Below are positions 1 to 5,789 of a DNA stretch of 9,938 bases, in pieces. This DNA comes from Gammaproteobacteria bacterium. GTDB taxonomy: Bacteria; Pseudomonadota; Gammaproteobacteria; Eutrophobiales; Eutrophobiaceae. Below the pieces are notes generated by a model. The model worked only from the letters and a program-made list of their open reading frames with translations, had not been told where the DNA came from and did not search any database. The stretch covers positions 1 through 9,938 of the forward strand of contig JACVQI010000068.1 of NCBI GenBank assembly GCA_015661095.1, read 5' to 3'. Each line of letters starts with the position of its first letter. The stretch's first letter is position 1. The translations under genes and the position numbers were made by a program.

Positions 1-132
1 ACCCGATTCCTTGACGAAAATAGCGGTAATAATAAAGAAAATCAGGAGATTCAAGACGAAGTCCAACATCGGCGCGAGGTCGATTCCGTGGGAGGATTCA
101 TGTTGTTCCTGTATATGACGGCGCAGTCGCAT
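1..132 (-). CDS. exbD: ExbD biopolymer transport protein, N-terminal part (cut by window start)
   Basis: This is the first 44 codons of an ExbD/TolR-family protein; the rest lies before position 1. The ATG at 132-130 is followed by a short basic cytoplasmic tail (MRLRRHIQ...) and then the segment IDLAPMLDFVLNLLIFFIIT, a typical single ExbD transmembrane helix (about residues 17-40). Asp24 in the PMLDFVLNLL motif aligns with the proton-translocating aspartate of ExbD (Asp25 in E. coli). In this family ExbD forms the core of the ExbB pentamer and couples proton flow to TonB movement. The start lies 9 nt after the exbB stop, so the two are almost certainly co-transcribed. No strong Shine-Dalgarno is visible, only a weak TTGAG inside the end of exbB. 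Identification is strong despite truncation. The small basic N-terminus and operon position favour the ExbD2 subtype, which is inference. Confidence 0.9.
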   Translation of the reverse strand, partial: MRLRRHIQEQHESSHGIDLAPMLDFVLNLLIFFIITAIFVKESG

Positions 133-141
133 GAAAAATTC

Positions 142-663
142 TCAATAAGTAAAGCGATCCGCCAGGAGTTCTGTCTCCAGGCGCGACCGCGTTCTGAAAT
201 AATGCACCGGATACAGACCGGAGATGCTCACGGCCAGACCGGTCATCGTACAGATCATAGCATGGGAAACGCCACTGGCCATGGTCCGCGCATCGGCGGA
301 ACCGCGCAAGGCCATAGAGTCGAAAACCTCCAGCATACCACTGACGGTACCGATGAGTCCTAATAGCGGTGATAATGGCACCAACACTTGCAGCAAGGGG
401 AAACCAGCGGTCATGGCGACATTCAGACGGGATATCATGGCACGCCGTATCTGACGAGCGCACCAGGAAGTATGGTCTTTACGGGCTTTCCATTTTGCGT
501 GTTCTTCATTCGCCAGCTTGGGCAGTATGCGCCAGAAAAACCAGATACGTTCGAACACCAGCGCCCACAAGATAACTCCGCTGGCGAATATCCATACCAC
601 GAACGGACCGCCATCGTGGACCAATCCTGCGACGGCATTATAAAGACCTATGGAATCAAGCAC
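142..663 (-). CDS. exbB: ExbB (TonB2-type, MotA/TolQ/ExbB proton channel protein)
   Basis: The product is a 173-aa inner-membrane protein of the MotA/TolQ/ExbB family, of the short ExbB2 length (about 170-175 aa). A first transmembrane helix follows the HDGGPFVVWIFASGVILWAL stretch (about residues 16-37) and leads into ERIWFFWRILP, typical of ExbB2. The C-terminal half has PLLGLIGTVSGMLEVF and SHAMICTMTGLAVSIS, the two pore-lining helices of the family. With ExbD it forms the proton channel that energises TonB. I chose the GTG at 663-661. It overlaps the 3' end of the preceding ttpC-like gene by 8 nt and gives the family's usual length. A longer open frame runs back to about 804 but lies inside the upstream gene and adds no family-like sequence. 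Overlap with its neighbour suggests translational coupling. No ATG is available near this start, so GTG is the main uncertainty. Confidence 0.9.
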   Translation of the reverse strand: MLDSIGLYNAVAGLVHDGGPFVVWIFASGVILWALVFERIWFFWRILPKLANEEHAKWKARKDHTSWCARQIRRAMISRLNVAMTAGFPLLQVLVPLSPLLGLIGTVSGMLEVFDSMALRGSADARTMASGVSHAMICTMTGLAVSISGLYPVHYFRTRSRLETELLADRFTY

Positions 664-2053
664 GACGACGCTTCTCGATACTCTCAGCCAGCAAGCCGGC
701 GCTCCTTTCATCGAGGATCTGAACCATGCCACGTGAGAGCGAAACGAGTAATGCGTTCGCGAATAACAGCGGTATGGCGATGCCGAGACCCAGCACAGTG
801 GCAATCATGGCCGTGCCGATACCCGCCGCCATCAGTTTCGGATCGCTGGAACCGGTCTCGGTGATACTCTGGAAGGTCATGATCATGCCAACGACAGTAC
901 CGATCAGACCCAACAATGGTCCGGCGGCGACGGTCAGGCGCAACAAGGCCTGAAATCGCTCGAGTTTCGGCACTTCATGCAAGACCGCTTCAGAAATTCG
1001 CAATTCAGCCACATCAGCGTCTTCTTCGATCCGTTTGGGATCGCCCTTGAACGCCAGCAAAACGCGGCCGAGAGGGTTATCACGAGTCGGTGCATTGAGG
1101 TTACGCAGTTGCTTGCCGAGACTCAACCGCACAAAAATCAGATAGAACAATTGAAAAATAAATGCCAGGACGCCGGCTGCACCTACAACAAGGATGGTAT
1201 AGGCTACGGTCACATCACCGGCATTGATCCGTTCGATCAGATTGGGCCGCTCTACATACATGGCGAGCAGCACGCCACGGGACGAGTCTACCACTGTCGG
1301 CACATAACCGGAGGCGGTATCCAGCAGCCGTTCGGCTGAATCGGCCACTTCGCCGGATGGCTGACGCACCAATACGTTCAGGGCCTGCAACGCGGGCATG
1401 TAGCCCAGATATTTGTTATCCGAAATCGCCGTAAACGGTCCAATCCGGACCGTTGGGGCATTTATCCTGCTACCATTGGGTTGTATGATATCGGCATTAA
1501 AGCGTGCCACCCGGGCGCTTTCCGTCATTTCACGCTGGACTTCCAACCATAATCTCTCCAATTCCGTTAGCGTGGGCACCGTTTTGCTTTCGGCAAATAG
1601 CCGTAGAAAACTGTCGCGGCTCTCTTCCCCGGCAACCGGTCGAACTTGCGCCGTGATTAGAGATTGTTGCAATACTATGGCGACATCCGAGGCTACCTGT
1701 CGGGCTAGACCGAACAGTTCACCTATACCCAGATCACTGGCCTTCTGCCGTAACTGGGAATTCAGTTCATTGACCCGGATCTCGTTCGCGGAGTATGCGT
1801 CGGACAAACCTTTGGCAGCGGTCGCGCGTTCTTCGCGCTGGGCCGTTGCTTCCTGCAGCAAACGCTCCTTGTCAGTCTCCGAGGCGGAATTGAATTGAGA
1901 GATACGTGTCTGTGCTAATTGGTTTTCGGCATCTCTGGCGGTCCTGGTTTCCTGCAACAGGTCATCCAGGGTATTAGCCCCCTGCGCGTAAGCGACTAAT
2001 ACTGGCGTGGCCAGTGCTGCCAGTGAGATAACTAAATTGCGGACCTTTATCAT
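656..2053 (-). CDS. ttpC: TtpC-like large MotA/TolQ/ExbB protein with periplasmic coiled-coil domain
   Basis: This is a 465-aa two-part protein. Residues 1-24 look like a signal peptide (hydrophobic LVISLAALATPVLVAYA, possible cut after AYA). Residues about 25-275 form a polar periplasmic region, rich in Glu, Gln, Arg and Ala and likely coiled coil at first (about 27-110). A transmembrane helix at about 284-305 (YTILVVGAAGVLAFIFQLFYLI) opens a C-terminal MotA/TolQ/ExbB domain. Two further helices follow: GPLLGLIGTVVGMIMTFQ (about 372-395) and GTAMIATVLGLGIAIPLLFAN (about 410-440). This architecture and its place between a DUF3450 gene and exbB match TtpC, which in Vibrio is needed for TonB2-dependent iron-siderophore uptake. 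The ATG at 2053-2051 overlaps the DUF3450 stop as ATGA, implying coupled translation. The family is certain; the precise TtpC role is inferred from architecture and context. Confidence 0.88.
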   Translation of the reverse strand: MIKVRNLVISLAALATPVLVAYAQGANTLDDLLQETRTARDAENQLAQTRISQFNSASETDKERLLQEATAQREERATAAKGLSDAYSANEIRVNELNSQLRQKASDLGIGELFGLARQVASDVAIVLQQSLITAQVRPVAGEESRDSFLRLFAESKTVPTLTELERLWLEVQREMTESARVARFNADIIQPNGSRINAPTVRIGPFTAISDNKYLGYMPALQALNVLVRQPSGEVADSAERLLDTASGYVPTVVDSSRGVLLAMYVERPNLIERINAGDVTVAYTILVVGAAGVLAFIFQLFYLIFVRLSLGKQLRNLNAPTRDNPLGRVLLAFKGDPKRIEEDADVAELRISEAVLHEVPKLERFQALLRLTVAAGPLLGLIGTVVGMIMTFQSITETGSSDPKLMAAGIGTAMIATVLGLGIAIPLLFANALLVSLSRGMVQILDERSAGLLAESIEKRRRA

Positions 2054-2838
2054 AACTTCACATCCTGAGGCGCTGGGACCGGTACGGTCACAAGATCGGG
2101 AGCACCTTCCTTCTTGGCGACGCGCAAGGCATCCTTGACCGCATCTGCATAGTTATTGTCCTGCACCCAGGACTTTTTTGCCGCATCCCAATAGCCAGTC
2201 TCCTGCCCATCCAGGGTCTGGTACATCAGGGACACACGTCCAAGCCTGACAAATTCCACTGTCTTGGCGCCATCGCCTTCCCCAACCTTGCCCTGATAAG
2301 AATCGAAGGTGCGGCCGAATTCAAGTTCGATCTGATAGGCTTCCATAATCCTGCGGTATTTCTCGGAGATCGACACATCTGACCGCAGCATTAAATCCTT
2401 GATGTCAGCGACACGTTTAGTACGTTCTTCCAGTAAAAACGGCAAGTCAAGGGCGATAAACTCAGCAAGGGTGTCCACCATTCTCTGCATCAAGGGCTGG
2501 ACTTCACGGTTGGTGGTTTCAATCTCGAGTAACTGCTTCTCGATACTGGACATCTCTGCTTGTTGTGCCTTGACCTGACCACTCAAGTGTTCATTGTATT
2601 TAACCAGGCTATCGGTCTCCGCCATGATCTGGGCATACTTATTGGCCAGGTCCTGCTTTTTGTCCAGCAGTTGATTGATTTGGTTCTGGGAGGCCTGAGC
2701 TGCTTCATCAGCCGCCTTCTGTTCCGCTGTAACTGTGCGCAGGGCTTGCGCTTCGACATCCGGCAACATCCCGATTGCAATCAAGGCCAGTACTAAAGTT
2801 GCCAAGCACTGGAAGCATTTCTTGTGTATTAAATTCAT
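2050..2838 (-). CDS. DUF3450 family periplasmic coiled-coil protein
   Basis: This is a 262-aa protein of the DUF3450 family, which usually opens TonB2-type operons. A signal peptide is clear: basic MNLIHKK, a hydrophobic stretch (CLATLVLALIAIGML) and a probable cut after VEAQA near residue 30. Residues about 35-115 form a long heptad-rich coiled coil (QASQNQINQLLDKKQDLANK and onward). A conserved-looking globular part follows (LDLPFLLEERTKRVADIKDL, then ...FVRLGRVSLMYQTLDGQETG), typical of the family. The function is not established; a periplasmic scaffold or partner for the neighbouring TtpC-like protein is inference from invariant linkage and shared coiled coils. I chose the ATG at 2838-2836 because the signal peptide starts there and GAGG lies about 11 nt upstream. 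A TTG at 2865 would add nine non-signal-like residues. It is the first gene of the operon. Confidence 0.88.
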   Translation of the reverse strand: MNLIHKKCFQCLATLVLALIAIGMLPDVEAQALRTVTAEQKAADEAAQASQNQINQLLDKKQDLANKYAQIMAETDSLVKYNEHLSGQVKAQQAEMSSIEKQLLEIETTNREVQPLMQRMVDTLAEFIALDLPFLLEERTKRVADIKDLMLRSDVSISEKYRRIMEAYQIELEFGRTFDSYQGKVGEGDGAKTVEFVRLGRVSLMYQTLDGQETGYWDAAKKSWVQDNNYADAVKDALRVAKKEGAPDLVTVPVPAPQDVKL

Positions 2839-2888
2839 AAATTGAGTCGCCTCGCTATCAATCAACTTAAAGAATGCCAGACAAACCG

Positions 2889-2897
2889 TGTATAGCA
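2889..2897 (-). promoter_or_regulatory. Candidate extended -10 promoter for the DUF3450-ttpC-exbB-exbD operon
   Basis: On the minus strand the sequence TGCTATACA fits an extended -10 (TGn followed by TATACA, 4 of 6 matching TATAAT). Transcription would start about 45 nt before the DUF3450 ATG. The -35 region 17 nt upstream is TTCCTG, a poor match, which is common for extended -10 promoters. The A/T-rich block at 2917-2933 lies immediately upstream, where an UP element would sit. It was found by eye only. Confidence 0.4.
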
Positions 2898-2916
2898 GTA
2901 GAATCCGGCTTCAGGA

Positions 2917-2933
2917 AAAAAATATTATTTTTT
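2917..2933. promoter_or_regulatory. 17-bp A/T palindrome upstream of the TonB2-type operon
   Basis: The sequence AAAAAATATTATTTTTT is a perfect inverted repeat with 8-bp arms around one central T. It lies directly upstream of the candidate -35 of the minus-strand operon, so it could be an UP element (RNA polymerase alpha-subunit contact) or an operator. It does not match the Fur-box consensus well. The pattern is seen directly; the role is inference, and low-complexity A/T runs can form palindromes by chance. Confidence 0.3.
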
Positions 2934-2993
2934 AATGTCTGGACTACCCTGCGCTGGATATTTCGTGATTTCCAAGCCCGCTAAGGATACGTC

Positions 2994-3080
2994 ATGAGCA
3001 TACAGAACTCAACCCTGTCCGTCTACCCGATCCAATCACAGGATCCCTGCATTTGGCGATGGTTGCTTCCATCACTGTAA
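2994..3080 (+). CDS. Candidate 28-aa small ORF with a good ribosome binding site
   Basis: ATG at 2994 opens a 28-codon frame ending in TAA at 3078-3080. The peptide begins MSIQNSTLSVYPIQSQD and ends CIWRWLLPSL, with two tryptophans and one cysteine near the C-terminus. AAGGA at 2983-2987 sits 6 nt before the ATG, a better Shine-Dalgarno than those of most full-length genes in this window, which is the only reason to list it. I recognise no family, see no strong promoter, and a frame this short is expected by chance. It lies opposite to, and between, two minus-strand transcription units. Confidence 0.15.
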   Translation: MSIQNSTLSVYPIQSQDPCIWRWLLPSL

Positions 3081-3141
3081 TTTATAAACTTTCCCGGATT
3101 ATCTCAATAAATTTTACCTGTCGGAAAATAATTATTTCTTA

Positions 3142-3996
3142 CTAACGATGACGAATCAGTCCCTCAAAATTGTTTAATAATTTTACCGCGCCCGGGTATT
3201 TATCTTTTTTAATCAGATATTTACTGGCCGAGCCCCCCATGCCTTCATCATGCTTGAGCCGATCGATCAAGACCTCAGGTAAAATTATTTCACTGCCACC
3301 TATGGCTGTAACCCGTCTGGAAAAAAGTGGGTCAGGAAAAAACCCAGCGGTTGGCCCGATCACGACGATTTGTTCGGCGCCAGATGCATGGTCGAGTATG
3401 GCATCAATCGTTTCATTCAGCAGTGTTGCTGCGGTGACGATCACTTTATTGCAGGACCCTAGTCGTGCCGGCTCGGTTGTGACGTTGACCAGATTACCTG
3501 ACTCAAGGAATTTGGATTTTTTTTCAATTACGGTAAGCCGAATTTCGCGCTGCCGTAATTTAGTGACCAGGGAAGGAAAATAACCGACCATGCCGATGTG
3601 GTCATCCGGCATGAACTCCAGAGCGCCCATGCTGTTACCCGCCGCTTTCAACTTAAAACCGGTAAGGTGAAAAATATGTTGAGTGATGGCATTGATGGCG
3701 GCCAACCCGATGGAACAATCCGCTGCATCGAGGCTTTTATATAAGTTAGCAAGCTTCAAAGGAGATTTGCCGATGAAATTATGTTCATGAAATTTCATCT
3801 TCATGCCTTGCTGCGACTCCCCTAACCAGGCGTAATACAGACCGGCGCTGCCATCGGCGAGCATGATGACGCCGAACTCGGTATGGGATTGGGCAGGATT
3901 CGGTTCCGGAATATAAATCTGGCTGACCGGCGGCAGATCCGTCGCAGCACCAACTTGATGTACCAGTTGCAACAGTTCTGATTTAATGGTCGACAT
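3142..3996 (-). CDS. DUF4213/DUF364 protein (putative heavy-metal chelation, Rossmann-like)
   Basis: This is a 284-aa soluble protein without signal peptide or membrane helices, so probably cytoplasmic. The N-terminal part (about residues 5-110) resembles DUF4213, an enolase-N-like fold. The C-terminal part (about 130-270) has the DUF364 pattern: GMVGYFPSLVTKLR, a charged strand with a glutamate (LTVIEKKSKFLESGN), KVIVTAATLLNETIDAIL, VVIGPTAGFFPDPLF and a late EGMGG segment. Families of this kind are annotated as putative heavy-metal-chelation domains on structural grounds; the biochemical role is unproven. I chose ATG at 3996-3994; a GTG at 4068 in the same frame would overlap the marR end by 22 nt and adds unremarkable sequence. 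A weak AGG lies about 10 nt upstream. It is 50 nt downstream of marR on the same strand, so it is likely co-transcribed and under MarR control. Its base composition is A/T-richer than the RND genes. Confidence 0.75.
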   Translation of the reverse strand: MSTIKSELLQLVHQVGAATDLPPVSQIYIPEPNPAQSHTEFGVIMLADGSAGLYYAWLGESQQGMKMKFHEHNFIGKSPLKLANLYKSLDAADCSIGLAAINAITQHIFHLTGFKLKAAGNSMGALEFMPDDHIGMVGYFPSLVTKLRQREIRLTVIEKKSKFLESGNLVNVTTEPARLGSCNKVIVTAATLLNETIDAILDHASGAEQIVVIGPTAGFFPDPLFSRRVTAIGGSEIILPEVLIDRLKHDEGMGGSASKYLIKKDKYPGAVKLLNNFEGLIRHR

Positions 3997-4046
3997 GGAA
4001 AAATGCCTGGTCAGTTTACAGCGACCAATTTCATTGCAGTTAAATT

Positions 4047-4562
4047 TTACAGAGTTGCTGAATGACACTCCGTACCGGTAGTTTCAGCGCAGGATTCCAA
4101 AGCTTTGATGCAACGGCGCATATAGTTGAGTAACCGGGCCGTTTCATCTGCCTGGAGCGCCGAGAGCATGTGTTCAAAAACGGAATCGCCAACAACCCGT
4201 GCGCGTTGTAACAACGAGGCGCCTGCATCAGTGACGTACCAGCTGTCGGCACGACGGCTTTCCGGATGTGGCCGCCGCTCGATCCGGCCATCTCGTTCAA
4301 GACGGCGTAAAACCGCATTCATGGTCTGGGCGGAGACCATGCCGCGCCGGGCCAGTGCCGCACCGTTTATACCAGGTTCACAATAGACGCCAAACAAGGT
4401 CGCAAAGTGCGCGAATGACAGATCAACCTGATTTCTACGTAACGCTTCTTCCATGGCATGCCGCAAGCTGTGCTGCAGAGCTTTGAATAAAAATCCAGTC
4501 ACATGGGCTGGATGCTCTTCATTTGAACCAGCTAGCCGGATTGCAGTCTCTATATGTGTCAT
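4047..4562 (-). CDS. MarR-family transcriptional regulator
   Basis: This 171-aa protein has the size and layout of MarR dimers. An N-terminal helical dimerisation region (about 15-45) is followed by the winged helix-turn-helix (about 48-120), with ALARRGMVSAQTMNAVLRRL as the DNA-recognition part. The wing, HPESRRADSWYVTDAGASLL, matches the family's D/E-x-R-R...LT-x-x-G pattern. C-terminal helices complete the dimer interface. MarR proteins typically repress divergent efflux genes and themselves, and release DNA on binding small phenolic ligands or on oxidation. Here the gene is divergent from an RND adaptor gene, with a palindrome between them. The C-terminal tail is unusual: Cys151, Cys158 and Cys166, next to His167, plus Cys61, which could suit oxidant or metal sensing. 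The ATG at 4562-4560 has no Shine-Dalgarno, and a possible -10 lies so close that the mRNA may be leaderless. Confidence 0.9.
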   Translation of the reverse strand: MTHIETAIRLAGSNEEHPAHVTGFLFKALQHSLRHAMEEALRRNQVDLSFAHFATLFGVYCEPGINGAALARRGMVSAQTMNAVLRRLERDGRIERRPHPESRRADSWYVTDAGASLLQRARVVGDSVFEHMLSALQADETARLLNYMRRCIKALESCAETTGTECHSATL

Positions 4563-4569
4563 TTATAAG

Positions 4570-4599
4570 GTTATATAAATTTTACCAAACATCAGTTAA
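4570..4599 (-). promoter_or_regulatory. Candidate marR promoter, possibly leaderless
   Basis: On the minus strand TTAACT (4599-4594, 4 of 6 matching TTGACA) is separated by 18 nt from TATAAC (4575-4570, 5 of 6 matching TATAAT). A start site about 7 nt past the -10 falls at or within a base or two of the marR ATG at 4562. The -35 lies within the 14-bp palindrome, which fits autorepression. Found by eye. Confidence 0.4.
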
Positions 4600-4604
4600 C
4601 TGAT
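4591..4604. promoter_or_regulatory. 14-bp palindromic operator candidate for the divergent MarR regulator
   Basis: ATCAGTTAACTGAT is a perfect inverted repeat of 7-bp arms, a size typical of MarR-type operators. It lies between the divergent marR and RND adaptor starts. A degenerate copy, ATCAGCTAAT (4610-4619), follows and could be a second half-site or weaker operator; TGATATCA (4601-4608) is a further small palindrome joining them. The central GTTAAC provides a TTAACT -35-like hexamer on both strands. The palindrome is directly visible; binding by this MarR is inferred from position. Confidence 0.6.
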
Positions 4605-4626
4605 ATCATATCAGCTAATTTATATT
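4596..4626 (+). promoter_or_regulatory. Candidate promoter of the RND efflux operon
   Basis: TTAACT (4596-4601) serves as a possible -35. TATATT (4621-4626, 5 of 6 matching TATAAT) is the best -10, with 19-nt spacing, slightly long; TTTATA (4619-4624) gives 17 nt but a poorer match. The transcript would start near 4633, leaving a leader of about 24 nt without a clear Shine-Dalgarno before the ATG at 4657. The long spacing would fit a weak or regulated promoter. Confidence 0.35.
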
Positions 4627-4656
4627 TGGCAATTTGTCTACGCTCAAAAAACTGTT

Positions 4657-5787
4657 ATGTATAAAATACTTCCCTTCAAGCTAAGTAATCGACTGACCTT
4701 ATTAACAATCACTGTATGTCTGGTGCTTGCAACCATGGCCGGTGTGTCGCTGTACGGCAGCAGTCCGGCCCAGGAGCAACCAGCTACCAAGGCCACCCCC
4801 GAAAACGCGGCACTGACGGTCACAACCTACAAACTAACACCTGTAGAATTAACCCGAACCGTATCCGTCAATGGGTCCATACATGCCTGGCAGGAAGTTG
4901 TGATTAGTCCCGAAGTTGGCGGCTACCGGGTGGCTGAAGTGTATGTTGATGTCGGCGACCAGGTCAGCAAAGGCCAGAAATTGGTCCAGCTATCGACGGC
5001 GCTGCTGGAAGCGGAAGTCAGCACCAGGCAGGCCACCTTGAAACAGCGCGAGGCGGAATTGCTGAATGCACGGGCCGCGTTGAAACGGGGTCAAACGCTG
5101 TCAGCCCGATCCTTAATATCGGAGGCGGATCTGGATAGCCTGAAGAGTGAGGAACTCGGAGCCCAGGCACGGGTGGAGGGAGCTCAGGCCGACCTTGACA
5201 CCTCGCGTTTACGGTTACAATTCGCCAATGTCACAGCGCCGGATGACGGTGTCATCACCTCGCGCAGCATCAATGTGGGTCAATTAGCCCAGGCCGGCGG
5301 TGAAATGCTGCGTCTGTTGCGGAATGGGCGTGTCGAATGGCGTGGTGAAGTACCGGAAGCCCGCTTCAGTGAGCTGCGCCCCGGTCTGCCGGTGCAAATC
5401 TCCACAGCCGATGGCGCAAGCTTTACGGGTACCGTGCGTACTGTTGCACCAACTATCGTAAGTGCGACTCGTACCGGTCTGGTCTATGTCGATATTAACG
5501 CGGATGGCCGGATCCGCCCGGGCATGTTCGCCCGCGGCGAGATTGAAATCGGTCGTAGCCCGTCATTCACTGCCCCCATGGAGAGTGTTATCAATTCGGA
5601 TGGCTACAGTTATGTGTTTATCCTGCGCGGCGATCAGACTGTTGAGCGCCGGCGTATCGAAACCGGCATCGTACAGGCGAATTTCATTGAAATAACTCGC
5701 GGTGTCGAAACCGGTGAAGTGCTTGTCAAAGACGGGGCCGGCTTTCTCAAGGACGGCGATATCGTAGGGGTCGCTGCCGCGGATTAA
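4657..5787 (+). CDS. RND efflux periplasmic adaptor (membrane fusion protein, HlyD/AcrA type)
   Basis: This 376-aa adaptor bridges an inner-membrane RND permease to an outer-membrane channel. An N-terminal hydrophobic segment (about residues 12-32) anchors or exports it; the cysteine there is not in a lipobox, so a lipoprotein is unlikely. Residues about 65-110 (VVISPEVGGYRVAEVYVDVGDQVSKGQKLVQL region) form the first half of the lipoyl/barrel-sandwich domain. A helical hairpin (about 112-185, rich in Glu, Ala and Arg) carries the coiled coil. The second lipoyl half begins near VTAPDDGVITSRSINVGQ. A beta-barrel (about 225-300) and a membrane-proximal domain end the protein. ATG 4657 is the natural start, though without a Shine-Dalgarno. 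The permease gene follows after 2 nt. No outer-membrane factor gene is in the window, so a TolC-like channel must come from elsewhere or downstream. Substrate cannot be told from sequence. Confidence 0.93.
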   Translation: MYKILPFKLSNRLTLLTITVCLVLATMAGVSLYGSSPAQEQPATKATPENAALTVTTYKLTPVELTRTVSVNGSIHAWQEVVISPEVGGYRVAEVYVDVGDQVSKGQKLVQLSTALLEAEVSTRQATLKQREAELLNARAALKRGQTLSARSLISEADLDSLKSEELGAQARVEGAQADLDTSRLRLQFANVTAPDDGVITSRSINVGQLAQAGGEMLRLLRNGRVEWRGEVPEARFSELRPGLPVQISTADGASFTGTVRTVAPTIVSATRTGLVYVDINADGRIRPGMFARGEIEIGRSPSFTAPMESVINSDGYSYVFILRGDQTVERRRIETGIVQANFIEITRGVETGEVLVKDGAGFLKDGDIVGVAAAD

Positions 5788-5789
5788 CC

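Larger units (their letters stand above)
2839..3141. other. 303-nt intergenic region with no confident gene
   Basis: This gap separates the stop of the DUF364 gene from the start of the DUF3450 gene, both on the minus strand. It is A/T-richer than the flanking genes at both ends. It holds the candidate promoter (2889-2897), the A/T palindrome (2917-2933), a 28-codon candidate ORF (2994-3080) and a 12-bp A/T palindrome AAATAATTATTT (3126-3137) just past the DUF364 stop. I see no tRNA, riboswitch or clear rho-independent terminator: a GATGG/CCATC hairpin at 3058-3073 lacks a following T-tract on either strand. Confidence 0.6.

Noticed and set aside
664..804. Longer N-terminus for ExbB back to about 804
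   Set aside because: It lies wholly inside the TtpC-like gene, adds Arg/Ser-rich sequence unlike the family, and exceeds the usual ExbB2 length.
2839..2865. TTG start at 2865 for the DUF3450 protein
   Set aside because: It places acidic residues before the signal peptide; the ATG at 2838 gives a normal basic signal-peptide start.
3058..3073. GATGG/CCATC hairpin as a terminator for the DUF364 gene
   Set aside because: The stem is only 5 bp and no T-tract follows on either strand.
3126..3137. AAATAATTATTT as a Fur box
   Set aside because: It is a perfect 12-bp palindrome but lacks the GATAAT-type arms, and it is nearly 290 nt from the operon start, directly behind the DUF364 stop.
3997..4068. 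GTG start at 4068 for the DUF364 protein
   Set aside because: It overlaps the marR end and adds 24 residues with no family character; the ATG at 3996 is simpler.
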